64,000 nt of DNA from Periplaneta americana (lineage: Eukaryota > Arthropoda > Insecta > Blattodea > Blattidae): positions 164,452,102-164,516,101 of the forward strand of contig NC_091132.1 in assembly GCF_040183065.1 (NCBI RefSeq), written 5' to 3'. Shown in pieces: positions 33,690-44,086 of the stretch; the stretch's first letter is position 1, and each line of letters opens with the position of its first letter. The notes under the pieces were generated by a model. That model made no database searches. It had not been told where the DNA came from and worked only from the letters and a program-made list of their open reading frames with translations. The position numbers and the translations under genes are program-made.

Positions 33690-33980
33690 TAACACCACTC
33701 ACGTCAAACAACCAAGAACAACAGGACAACGTCATTATCCATGAAAAATTAATGAAAATTTTAGAATAAATGATAACTATAACCAATCAAATCGAAAGAA
33801 AATAACAAAAATCATAAAATGAGAAACTTTCAATAGCTTTAGCCATCAGACACAACATAACACCACTCACGTCAAACAACCAAGAACAACTGATAACGTC
33901 ATTATCCATTCAAAATTAACGAAAATTCTAGAACAAATGACAACTGTAACCAATAAAATTAAAAGAAAATCACGGCGACA
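33690..33980. repeat. Direct repeat pair, about 165-bp period
   Basis: The block starting ACACCACTCACGTCAAACAA at 33691 recurs at about 33856 with the same downstream order (CAAGAACAAC, AACGTCATTATCCAT, AAAATTAA-GAAAATT, ACCAAT). Two units, part of the element's right half. Confidence 0.75.
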
Positions 33981-34224
33981 CCTAGTACAAAAACCTAGAA
34001 CTAACATGTAAAAGTCACTAAAAGATCACTAACATTTAACTCTGAAATAAAGACGTTGGTAATACTTACTACATTCAACCAAGTGCCCGTCTTCTATGAA
34101 ATTACCGGAAAACCATTATTACATCAAATAATAAACTGTCATTCACAATATTCTTCTTTTCGACTGACCAATTTCGCGGTTCTTTAAGCAACATCCATGA
34201 GAAGGTAGAACTTACGTATTTTAG

Positions 34225-34893
34225 CTAACCAGGAAGGCAAGAACTCAACAACATGAATGAATGTACAAAAAGGAAATAACACTCACTTATAGGAAGATGC
34301 CGATCGAAAATTGTTTTATTTTTATCAGAAGCTCCATGATGCTTCAAGTCTGCACTTCCACCATGAGATGCAGACACAACACTGTTACAAATTTTACATT
34401 CAGCTGAATAGTTATTTGTCGTAGCTTTAAAACAAGGAAATTTCTTATCAAGCACTTCTGTAAATTTACATGGCCTCTCTAGCATTGTTACGAGTATTGT
34501 GCACTTGTTCCAAACACAGTTCTAATGTTCACTATAAAGTCGCATTAAGTTGATTTAAAACCCACACTGATCTTGGCTTGGCAACTGGACAGAAAACTGT
34601 AAAAAAATTTGGAATATTCGTTCTATCAATAAACAAAACAGTTAGTACCAACTTAAGAATTGCTATTATTAATAAGTCGATAACATATAGAACTATCTTC
34701 CAAGTCGACAGTGTGCAAGTATAATACGTAATAATTATTTTCGGCACACGTAAAAAAGTTTATAACTTACAAACTTACGCCAAAAATTGGAACAAAAGCC
34801 TATTTAGGCCTATTAAAAAAAGTCGAGATAGGTCTTTGAAGGTTAAAAAACAGGACAATCCCGACTAATCGGGACGTATGATCACTCTACTTA
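34225..34893 (-). mobile_element. 5' part of a hAT element with a BED-type finger
   Basis: The minus-strand frame 34485-34285 begins MLERPCKFTEVLDKKFPCFK and continues through AECKICNSVVSASHGGSADL to KHHGASDKNK. That resembles the BED-like N-terminal finger of animal hAT transposases (FPCF...AEC..C...S..HGG..DL..H). A terminus lies upstream: on the minus strand AGAGTGATCATACGTCCCGA starts near 34893. Spelling AGAGTGATCATACGTCC, it is like the TAGGGTGACCAGACGTC end at 4121. The partner terminus was not located; the 32.9-kb element may have split it. Confidence 0.55.
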
Positions 34894-34992
34894 TGTACCA
34901 AAATCTTCGTGCATGAATGCAGAACACCACCATAGTTCATGAATGTGACGTAATTTGGGGGACAGATAGAAGGGGGTTTTAGTGTCGCTAAC

Positions 34993-35088
<96 letters not shown>
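34993..35088. repeat. Head-to-head (AAT)n/(ATT)n microsatellite
   Basis: About 11 AAT units switch to about 21 ATT units, giving a perfect palindrome of about 60 bases. Confidence 0.9.
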
Positions 35089-35942
35089 GTGAGAGGATGC
35101 TGATGAAAAGTAATCTTATTTTTCACGTTAGGACGATGCCTATTAATATAGAAATCCTTTCTATGTTAATATCAAAGTAAAAAAGTGATTTATTATATTG
35201 CATTTTTTTATGTTTTTGAACTAATAGGTCATTTATATATTTTTCGGCATTTTTGGTTATTTTTAATACTTTGAAAACCTTATAGATCGTGTGGAATGCA
35301 TTTTACTTTCTTTTTTACTTACAGGTCTCTTAAATCATTTTCTAACCAAACAGGTCAGTAGTAATTACCTATTGAATAAGTGAATAACAGAAGTTTGAGT
35401 TTTATAGTTTGGAACACACTCTAAAATTCATCCCTCATTCCACTGAAGGCTTCACTTCACACAACGGAAGTAATATAAAATGCTTGACAGCAGTTTAGTT
35501 TAAGTGAGGACTTTGGCCGCTACTATTCTTTTGTCGGTACGAGGATGTCTTCAGAATTTATGTTTGGAAGGGGGGAAACTTTCACCATGTCCTGGACAGG
35601 ACGTTGTGTCCTCAACATGGTTCGGAAGGGATGTCTATCGTAGTAGACAGTATTTTTAACACAAAGATTGCAAGAATGCACGCTGCGCCCACAATTTGTT
35701 TTGTCATTCACGCTTTCTCATCTGGAAGATCTGGTAACAAAAGTGAAGCGCGGAAGGAGACAGAGAATGAAGGCACTGACATGGACACTCTTGGTTGAAA
35801 CACATTGTAAACCCTGTTTAAAATCTATAGTTTTCCCTTAAAACTTTCATTTTGTTGCATGTTCTTTTCCTTTATCTTAGCCAAATTCCAGAAAGTTGCC
35901 TCCTCTCTTAAGTAGATTTTTAGGTCATCAACATCCGGCCTC
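35089..35942. other. Non-coding stretch, no gene seen
   Basis: Includes a more GC-balanced patch at 35530-35800 with frames open on both strands. Neither frame resembles a protein family I know, and no splice pattern supports them. Confidence 0.4.

Positions 35943-36013
<71 letters not shown>
35943..36013. repeat. (AAT)n microsatellite
   Basis: About 23 units; the source of a poly-Asn frame. It is followed by CCTAACC-type words like those in the MITE family at 14735. Confidence 0.9.
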
Positions 36014-36490
36014 GCCTACACACCTTACCTAACCTATCATATAATATTATACACCTAACCAAACCTAACCTAGTTGAAGGGATATCTGAGTGACGTGAAG
36101 CCGAATACTATGAATTCAATAATTTAAGTGCGTTTTCTCTCCCGTGTATAGTGATGGGGAGATGCCGAAATTTCACCTATGGGATTGTGTTGATATCCTA
36201 TTTTCAATAAGATCTGCTGGGTTCTGTGCCAGAATGGGACATCATAAAATTTTATGCAATTATTGTTTTTTAGATAGTTTTATTTACTTACATTGTTTTA
36301 TGTCTCACAGGTTGTGACGTCATCGTTTGTTAAACTTCACGAAAATTAAGCTATATCCAATGATAAAAGAATCCCCAAAAATCGAATACGAAGTAAATTC
36401 CAGCACCCTTGATAACTGACAAATTGCAGTGCGATTTTCACAGTTTTTTTTGTTGGCAAGCCTGATTCCTATATTTACTTACGTAAATAG

Positions 36491-36709
36491 TGTCCCAACA
36501 AGAACGCCGAATTCAGTAATGTGAATACTTGGAACGAAACAGATAACAGAATAGAAAACAGTACCATCAAACCAACAACAAGACAAAGGCGCAATATCCC
36601 AACAATATCGTGTTATTATTGGGTTGGCGGCACTGCTATCTGCTTTGTTATCTGTTTTAGTTTCATTAAATTTATTCACATTATTAAATCCTGCGTTCTT
36701 ATTGGGACA
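36491..36709. repeat. Fold-back MITE, arms about 100 bp
   Basis: TGTCCCAACAAGAACGCCGA on the left pairs with the inverse, TGTCCCAATAAGAACGCAGG, on the right. Further matching blocks (AATGTGAATA, CAGATAACA) continue almost to the centre near 36600. Because the arms are inverted copies, both strands show similar frames, and neither is coding. Confidence 0.75.
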
Positions 36710-36930
36710 CGCTATATTATAAGTCCAGAAGTTCTTGTGGACTACTCTCATTGTCAGAATTGCTTACACAAACCGATGTTAAGTATGAAAAAGTGAAACA
36801 AAATAGCCTATTTAGGATCTATACAGCAGATTTTGAAGTACAAACAAGAGATTGACAAGACTGAGTGCAGGCGATATTTATTTATGACTATTGTGACATT
36901 ATGCATAAATTGAATACAAATTACAGTAAC

Positions 36931-37695
36931 TAGAGACCGGATTTTAAAGGGAAAATTTTTCATCAAAAAAGGACAAAAAAGGGGGGGGGGAGTTATAGCC
37001 AAAAAAAAAAAAAAAAGGACTTGAAAAAGGACTATATTACTCCCCGAAACATACTTCAGCACATTCATGGATATACATGGCACACACAATCTTACATTTC
37101 TCTCTTCACAACATAAGAAAAGTGTTGTATTTGATGTAGTCAAAAAAAGACTTAAAAAAGGACTATATTACTCCCTCGAAAGGGTGCAATTTTAATTGAA
37201 AACACACTTCAGCACATTCATGGATACACATAGCACACACAAGCTTATATTTATCGCTTCGCAACATAAGGAAAGTTGTATTTGAACACATTCAACATTT
37301 CATTATGTCCGCCTCTTTGAATGCAGAATGTCTTTATAAACATGTAAACTGCTCAACATCAACTGAAACCGGATGTGAAAATTGTATTTTTATCTCGAAT
37401 CTAAATCAGCACACTTTATTAGTTTTTCGATGTCTGGAATCAGAAGAAGAACGATATTTATTTTTGCTTGCTCAGGAAGTTATAGGCCTATTGGAAAAAA
37501 ATATAGGGAAAATTATTTAAATGTTTGCGATATTCTGTCAAAAAACGACCAAAATAAGAGATGTTAAAAAGGGGGAAAAAGGGAAGTCACAACCACATAA
37601 TTTGGTCGATGGGTGATAGTTTTGAACATCTAATTAATTATTTCATTTTTCGTGTTGAAATAAAAAAAGGGATTCCCTTTAAAATCCGGTCTCTA
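36931..37695. mobile_element. hAT-type non-autonomous element, 765 bp
   Basis: The ends are TAGAGACCGGATTTTAAAGG and, inverted, TAGAGACCGGATTTTAAAGG, identical over 20 bases. The flanks are ACAGTAAC (36923-36930 and 37696-37703), also identical. The interior has a tandem pair of about 125-130 bases (CTTCAGCACATTCATGGATA at 37049 and again at 37206). Perfect ends and duplication point to a young insertion. Confidence 0.9.
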
Positions 37696-37774
37696 ACAGT
37701 AACATAAAATTTACAATGTACGCACTAAGAGTAACATTTCCTTCAAAGGCTTAATAATATATGCTTTTGGAGTT

Positions 37775-37935
37775 AATGGGCAAACTTGGAACAGTGTTTA
37801 ACTTGGCAACATAATCTTCACTTGTTACTTTGTTGTGCAGGACATTGGTTCTATTACAGTTTGGTGTTACTGTGACAAAATGAAAATACCCTGTGATAAC
37901 GTTCCAAGTTAAACACTGTTCCAAGTTTGCCCATT
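37775..37935. repeat. Short inverted-repeat MITE
   Basis: AATGGGCAAACTTGGAACAG and the following TGTTTAACTTGG are repeated exactly inverted at 37904-37935. Arms of 32 bp, loop about 97 bp, total 161 bp. Confidence 0.8.
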
Positions 37936-38349
37936 TGACGGTACAGTGTGCTCAAATAAGCACATCGAAAGTGAAACACATAGTAAAAATAAACAGATGG
38001 TTGATATGTGTCTCCGTGTAATATCTGCATTTTTCAGCAATCCCATTTAATGATAAGTTTACCAGTAGATATATAATTTCTAATGCGTAGAAAAATATTA
38101 AGAAAATAATGCAATTATTTTCAGAAAAATATTTAGTCACCACTATTATTGAATTCACTGTTCCTTTGCTTCGAGTATATTCTCCTTAGAGAAAATAAGT
38201 GTAGTAGCTAAATTTTTCGTCGTAATATCTGTACTAAATATGTTCCAAGCTTTCGTGTAAGATATTATCAGTTCCTGACGTGGTTAGAAATTGGAGAAGA
38301 ATTAGTGACAGCAACTTGTAGTAAGCATTTCTCAACTGCTCTGTGTCTT

Positions 38350-39224
38350 TAGAGTTACCATCCGTCCGGCAAAAGGATGACATGTCCTCTTTTTTTAACC
38401 ATTTTATTCTGTCCCGCAAGCATTTAAAAAAATTTGAAATGTTCGGTATTTCGCATTTCAACTAGAATTAACATCAATATTGCATAATGTGCGATATTAT
38501 GCATAGTATATATAAATAAATGGTTAAAACCTATGAAAGAATTTAACTGCTTTCAATGGTTGAAGCTGGAGCACAAAAAAAAAAAAACAAACTATGATGA
38601 GCTATTGACATCCGTTGAATTCTTACACTCTAAAAATGTCACTATTCATGAATCTAAGCTATTTTATCAATTTTATTCTGCAATGTACAAAGATATGCCA
38701 ATCGAGTTAATTTGGACAAAGATTTAAGTTTAGATAAATAATGGTGCAAATTCTTCAATTCCAATAGTTCTGCGAGCACTGAAACTTTCTCAGAAGTCTT
38801 AAAAATATGTCAATTCCATTTATTTATCCCAAGTCGCAATGGAAGTGCTGGGAGAGTATTTTTCCCTAATATCTGCTCAATGGACAAAAGAACGAAATTG
38901 CATGCTAATATGGAGACAGTCAGAGGTATCATCATGGTGAAGTATAATTTCAAGGACACGTCCTGTGAACAGTTCCATAGTTATTTGTTACAAGATATAA
39001 GTTGGTCCCTTCAGGCTCTTGTGCACAAAGTGGGCTCCACCAATAAGTAGGGTACAGATGTAATGCTGATCCAGCAACTAGTGAGAAAACTGACTAACTT
39101 GAGCCAATCTTTTTATCTTTAATTTTGTTCATATCAATTTTTTAAAAAGTCCTCCTTTTTCAGTAGTGTCCTCTTATTTTAGATTCCATGTCCACCTATA
39201 GAATTTCTTCTCATGGTAACCCTA
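38350..39224 (+). mobile_element. Old hAT element with transposase relic
   Basis: The ends are TAGAGTTACCAT and, inverted, TAGGGTTACCAT; the flanks TGTGTCTT and TGTTTGTT agree at 6 of 8. A frame near 38838-39048 reads GSAGRVFFPNICSMDKR in one register, with GIIMVKYNFKDTSCEQFHSY then LLQDI nearby. It corresponds to the SNAERVFSLM...WT.ERN...ETV.GIL.VKYNF...C.EFY.YL pattern at the C-terminus of one hAT group. The right end lies 42 bases from the acceptor of gene B exon 1. Confidence 0.65.
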
Positions 39225-39266
39225 TGTTTGTTTTAATCACTTTCAATTACAGAACACTTTTCTCAG

Positions 39267-39367
39267 GTGTGATGGATGTGATCAAGATAGAACCTGATGT
39301 TGTCCCATTGGACTTCCAACCACATCATAACACATGTGAAACAGAAGAGACTAAGGCTTTACCAGAG
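39267..39367 (+). CDS. Zinc-finger gene B, exon 1 (start codon exon)
   Basis: The acceptor TTTTCTCAG ends at 39266. Five bases of 5' UTR (GTGTG) precede ATG at 39272. The 32 codons begin MDVIKIEPDVVPLDFQPHHN and end GCTTTACCAGAG at a donor GAG|GTAACT, phase 0. Lys5 lies in IKIEP, a SUMO-acceptor and synergy-control-type motif. The start is supported by the identical opening in genes A and C. An upstream non-coding exon is implied but not located. The polypyrimidine tract of this acceptor begins right next to the end of an old hAT element. Confidence 0.85.
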
Positions 39368-39449
39368 GTAACTGAAAAATATTAGAGTATTTTTCTGTCT
39401 AATAGTGGGAGAAGTGCATGCATTATTCCACTTTATATTGAGTAGATTA

Positions 39450-40080
39450 CATTAGATTCCCACGCCGTAATTAATTGTGCGATATAATTTGTCCCCTGTG
39501 GGTCCCTATCACCAGGGCATGGTGCGTCTTCAGGTTGCGGATAGAGGAGACGCCCTCCAGATATATAGGGTAGCTGCGAATAGCAGTTGCGGACACCCGA
39601 TGAGTTGGGAGTTGGGAGAAGAGCTAACAACCAATCACCGTAAAAAAACAGCTTGTTACAAAACTCCAACATAAACGATAAGGGAAAACAAGAGAATTTT
39701 ACTTGAAGCAAGTAAAGAGATAGGTTTGGAAAGTAAATTCCGAAAAGACAAAGTATATGATTATGTCTCGTGATCAGAACGTAGTACGAAATGGAAATAT
39801 AAAAATTGGAAATTTATCCTTCAAAGAGAGGAAAAATTCAAATATTTTGTAGCAACAGTAACAAATATAAATGACACTCGGGAGGAAATTAAACTCAGAA
39901 TAAATATGGGAAATGACTGTTATTATTTGGATGAGAAGTTCTTGTCATCGAGTCTGTTCTCAAAAAACCTGAAAATTAGAATGTACAAAACCGTTATATT
40001 GTCTTTGTTCTGTATGAAACTTGTACTCTCACTTTGAGAGATAAAAAAGGTTAAGTGTGTTTGAGAATAAGATGCTATTA
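39450..40080 (+). pseudogene. RTE-like LINE, internally deleted copy in intron 1
   Basis: 39450-39665 is 5' UTR-type sequence of the cockroach RTE-like family (ACCAGGGCATGGTGCGTCTT, CAGGTTGCGGATAGAGGAGA, CAGCTTGTTACAAAACTCC). It is joined directly to late ORF2 sequence: RILLEASKEIGLESKF, KFKYFVATVTNINDTREEIK, LRINMGNDCYYLDEKFLSSS, LFSKNLKIRMYKTVILSLF. The endonuclease and most of the reverse transcriptase are missing, so the copy has a large internal deletion. It merges into a second LINE near 40080. Confidence 0.75.
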
Positions 40081-40084
40081 CGCT

Positions 40085-40955
40085 GTTCAGTCCTGTAGTT
40101 TTGTACGAGCATTACTTTTATTACTAGAAACATCAGCAACCACATTTCTTAGTTTGCATATTAATAATACATTAAATTGGGAAAATCATGTTACAGAAAT
40201 AACCCCCAAACTTAGCTCAGCATGCTTCGCAATTAGGTCGTTACAACAATTTCTAAACAGCAGTATCTTAAAGACAATATATTTCGCCTATTTTCATTCC
40301 ATTATGTCCTATGGAATAATATTTTGGGGAAATTGTAGAGATAGTAAAAATATATTCTTATTACAAATAAGAGCCATTAGAATAATAGTTGGAGCAAAGG
40401 CTAGAGAATCATGTGGACTATTTTTTTAAAAATTAGAGATTATGACCTTAACAAATCAGTACATGTACTCTTTAATAAATTTCCTCTTATGTAAGAAAGA
40501 AAATTTTCCAACTAATTTAGCCATACATAATATAAATACCCGCAGAAAAAATTATTTTCATACGCCATCATCAAATTTATCATGCTATCAAAGGTGAGTA
40601 AGTTACATGGCGATAAAAATGTTCAATAGTCTTCTTGAAGACATTAAGAATCGTAGCCAAAACCCTGCATTATTTAAGGTAAAACTAAAAACTTACTTAA
40701 TATCTCACACTTTCTATTCTGTAGATGAATTCTTGACATTTTATAGTACTGTGTAAATATTTTAATACTATTAAATGGTAAACACATTGCATTGTATAAA
40801 ATATTATTGTCATTAAGGTATTAATTCTGGTCATATGTCATATTTGTATTTTATATGTTAAACGTAAGAATTGGACATTTTCTTTATTCTATGCTAAAAA
40901 GCAAATGTAAGAATATTATGGAATGAATATCTGTCTATCTATCTACTAACCTAAT
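40085..40955 (+). pseudogene. Jockey/CR1-like LINE, 3' end
   Basis: The frame reads LHINNTLNWENHVTEITPKL, SSACFAIRSLQQFLNSSILK, YFHSIMSYGIIFWGNCRDSK and IFLLQIRAIRIIVGAKARES. A shift of frame follows, and then NQYMYSLINFLLCKKENFPT, MAIKMFNSLLEDIKNRSQNP and LKTYLISHTFYSVDEFL to a stop. It is the C-terminal part of ORF2, 3' UTR included, and closes with a (TCTA)n tail near 40940. It is 5'-truncated against the RTE-like copy. Located in intron 1 of gene B, same strand. Confidence 0.8.
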
Positions 40956-42050
40956 ATGGACTCCCACGCCCTTATCTTTTGTTCAGAGGTTATGACATCA
41001 GTTTGTCTGTTTTCTAGCACTTTCTTATAGTCATTCACTGTCTCAACTAGCTTAAGTGTATCTTCTGCGTTATAGTTTTGATTTCTAACTCGTTTTGAGT
41101 TACTTGTTTCTTTATAATAAACTCCGCAGATAAGTGAGTGATGACAAGTTCAGAAATATTTCAACAATTACTGGTATTGTGAATACATTTTATAAACAAA
41201 ACATCACTGATTACTGATTGGGGCTAGAGGGACCATCACAAAAAGATTCGCGCATTTTTGCAAGCAGTTTGGTCTAGGACAAACTCTTGTGACTGGAATA
41301 CCTGTCTGCAGTGAAGGGATCTATAAAAATCCTAAGAAACCATCTCTACACGTAAATAGATTGATCTCTTTCCTATGGCGATCTGCTCACTTAAGTTGGA
41401 TCTTGCAACTAGTGCTAAATAGACGACTGTGATCACCTAATAGCAAATAGATACCGTATTAGGAAATTTTATGTTTTTTTTTTTTCTGGAATTAATGATC
41501 TTTTGTTTAGTCGTTTTCAATTATTCATAATTGCGTTATTTCTTTTTCTTTTCTTCTCCATTGTTTTTTTTTTTTCATTATAATTGTGTATCTACCATTT
41601 ACTAAAAAAAGACAACATTTTTTTGGTAAGCTTTGTCTTCTAGGCAGCCTTCACTTGGCGGAAGCTGAATAAAATAAAATTCAAAATAAATACCAACCTA
41701 TGTTTCAGTTCGCCAGTTACGGAATAGGTAACCTTGGAATAAACACACTATTCCATTTATTCTACAGATGGGCTATTTCAAGAATAGCTATTCCAATATT
41801 TATTCCACGATCGTACAAGTGGGTCTTACATTTATTATAGTATGTAAGTTATTTTCAGATGGAACACCTTGGCTGTTACTAGTCGTTGCTTGTGTTCCTT
41901 AAGGTTTGGTTCCCATTCTACCTCCATTTTTTCTCAGAAATTGTTAGCAAATGACTGCCATGCAGAAGCAGATTGATGGCTAGTGTACATGAAGTCAACT
42001 TTTAAATAGCTGAATGAAGTTATTTCTTGTGATGCCTTTATGTTCTGTAG
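40956..42050. other. Intron 1 of gene B, distal part; nothing identifiable
   Basis: AT-rich intronic DNA with T-runs around 41475 and 41566. The polypyrimidine/acceptor signal TTCTGTAG at its end serves exon 2. Confidence 0.5.
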
Positions 42051-42236
42051 GAAATAAATTTATCGAATCTGCAAGTGGAGTGCATGAAGACAGAATGCGT
42101 GGACCACAGCTGTAATCCCACATCAGATGTGAATTTTGAAGACACATCGGTGGATTTTAGCTTTGCTGTGGTGAAGTGTGAAGTTGAAGACACTCCAATG
42201 CCTATCAGCTCTCCTTTGTTGAAGTCTGAAGTTGAT
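42051..42236 (+). CDS. Zinc-finger gene B, exon 2 (acidic, ψKxE-rich)
   Basis: The acceptor TTCTGTAG (42050) opens an in-phase 62-codon exon starting EINLSNLQVECMKTEC and ending LLKSEVD at donor GAT|GTAAGT (42237). Both borders are phase 0, matching exons 1 and 3. The segment is acidic and probably disordered. It contains CMKTEC (Lys45), VVKCEV (Lys74) and LLKSEV (Lys90), all hydrophobic-Lys-x-Glu. It aligns in style with gene A exon 2 (DHS/DQS, VNFED/VKFED, VVKxE). No known domain is recognised. Confidence 0.85.
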
Positions 42237-43626
42237 GTAAGTGGTTCATTATCAGTATACAGATGTACAGACAGTGCATTTTGAAGTATATGAGAGCCAT
42301 TAATTAATTTATAATATGCCTGGCCCATTCAATGCAAAAAAAAAGTATGTTTTTGAACTGTGATGTCTCAAAAGTTAAAAATATTGTAGTAGGTTATTTT
42401 GTATGTTCTAAATAAGAATTTCAAGCAATACTATATTTATATCTTTCATAATTTGTCAGCAATCAGAATTTAAAATATTGGTTTAACAAAGAACACGGTT
42501 TCATTCATTGAAGTTTTCTTATTATATAAAGGAAGATGGAAAAGTGATTTCAGTGCAATTCGAAAGAGGAGAGCCTTGTTTATAAATATCCTTAAAATGA
42601 AAAAAATGTATATATATAATTTTTTAAATAGTTACCCACCGTAAAATAATTAAAAAAAATATAGAACACAAAATGCAATTCATTTTTACAGACGAAAAAA
42701 CATGCGCTTAATTTTTAGCATATATTGATTCCACTGTGGTGACATAAATGTCATGTCAGTTTTAATAAAAATAACTCACCGGAACAAAGGAGCTCAGCAA
42801 GCACAGAATGTTACGTGATCAAGGTCAGGGAGACGGATGTTTGAAATTACTCATCGTTATGAAGTCTCGCGAACACTGTGACCACCACACACATAGCAAG
42901 CGATTTTCAACTGTCGGAACAAAAATTAATAGTTTTATTACGTTAATTATTCACAGGTTTTTTAGACAAAGTCATAAAACTTGGGAGATGGATTAGGAAT
43001 AAGATTTTTTTTAATACGAATGAAATTCGCATGAATTTAATTTGTTGCATTCGAATATAAAACCATTTCTTTTTTTCAATGAGGCGTTTTTATAAGCATG
43101 CCTTAATATTATTCGGATTAGTCTTTAAGGTATTAAAATATGATTATTCAGGTTTACAATGGCGTCTATTTAGTTTCGATGACACTTCATATAGGGTGTC
43201 TAGAATATTTTAAATGATGGATAACATGTAATTGGTACCCATTTGTCAGTCATCCATATAACTAAAATATGAATGATATGGCGGTCATAGTTCATAGTTT
43301 AATTTATTTTTATAATAATATTATTATATTAAAAGTCCAAAAAATTCATGACATCGCTGCAATATACTTAAAAATTTGTGTGGAATAACTGGCCTACTAT
43401 TAATATTAAATTGTTTGATTTTTTTTCGATATTTCCTCAACTTAAACTGATTTCATTGTTTATTTGAAATAAACTAGTTATTTGCGAAAATATATTTCTG
43501 GTAGACAGGAAACAATAATCTAGAAAGCGTGGAGAAACTTTTTGTTCTTAGGAAGAGGATTTCATTGTCACTTTTCAATATATATGGGTAACTAAATCTT
43601 TCTTCATTATTTACTCACTTTTGTAG
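42237..43626. other. Intron 2 of gene B; nothing identifiable
   Basis: 1.4 kb of AT-rich intron. No element ends or coding frames of known type. Confidence 0.5.
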
Positions 43627-43709
43627 GAAGATTTGTTTCATCTGGACAGAGTTCAGGAGGAACAGAAAGTGGAAGTATCTTCAGTCGAGGATGAAGTGTT
43701 CTCTGAAAG
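43627..43709 (+). CDS. Zinc-finger gene B, exon 3
   Basis: The acceptor TTTTGTAG (43626) opens 27 codons plus two bases, EDLFHLDRVQEEQKVEVSSV then EDEVFSE, and a donor AAG|GTGAGT (43710). It ends in phase 2 (AG), which joins the first base of exon 4 to make Ser122 and continues without a break. The peptide is a short acidic linker, common to this gene family, between the ψKxE-rich region and the fingers. Confidence 0.85.
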
Positions 43710-43842
43710 GTGAGTGTAATATGCTGGTCATGCTTCTTCTACTACTGATATTTTATAGTTTCATTTAATGATGACGCAGGAAAAATTTTATAATGTGTAG
43801 TACAGCTTTATTTCTAATATATTTATGTGCTTATTTATATTG

Positions 43843-44076
43843 GCGTGTGGACCTGGCTGGCGAGTTGGTATATCGCTGGCCTTCTATGCCGAAGGTTGCG
43901 GGTTCGATCCCGGGACAGGTGGATGGCATTTAAGTGTGCTTAAATGCGACAGGCTCATGTCAGTAGATTTACTGGCATGTAAAAGAACTCCTGCGGGACA
44001 AAATTCTGGCACATCCGGCGACGCTGATATAACCTCTGCAGTTGCGAGCGTCGTTAAATAAAACATAACATTTAAC
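43843..44076 (+). mobile_element. SINE A copy 1
   Basis: The tRNA-like head starts GGACCTGGCTGGCGAGTTGG with box B GGTTCGATCCC. The acceptor-like stem (CCTGG/CAGGT) is still partly paired. The body has GGCATTTAAGTGTGCTTAAA and TAAAAGAACTCCTGCGGGAC, and the tail GAGCGTCGTTAAATAAAAC. Target duplication ATTTATATTG at 43833-43842 and 44077-44086. Lies in intron 3 of gene B, same strand. Confidence 0.92.
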
Positions 44077-44086
44077 ATTTATATTG

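Larger units (their letters stand above)
32902..34106. mobile_element. Unclassified DNA element with 8-bp duplications, 1205 bp
   Basis: The left end GGTAATTTCCTAGAAGACGG and the right end, inverted, GGTAATTTCATAGAAGACGG differ at one of 20 bases. The flanks are an identical 8-mer GGAAAACC (32894-32901 and 34107-34114). Inside the left end lies a strong 70-bp inverted repeat (32940-33008 against 33087-33157), and further right a direct repeat pair (33693 and 33858). No coding frame is evident. The duplication length allows hAT or P; the termini do not match the other families here. Confidence 0.75.

Noticed and set aside
33690-33980. CRISPR-like direct repeats
   Set aside because: Only two long units inside a transposon with no regular spacers; the genome is eukaryotic.
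35523-35798. Overlapping open frames on both strands in a GC-balanced patch
   Set aside because: No family resemblance, splice support or paralogue. Not enough to call a gene.
34887-36093. Poly-Asn/poly-Ile frames
   Set aside because: Translations of the AAT/ATT microsatellites (also at 25948).
36479-36796. Similar frames on opposite strands
   Set aside because: An artefact of the fold-back MITE: inverted arms translate alike.
43884-44078. Frames on both strands over 43825-44078
   Set aside because: They lie entirely within SINE A copy 1.
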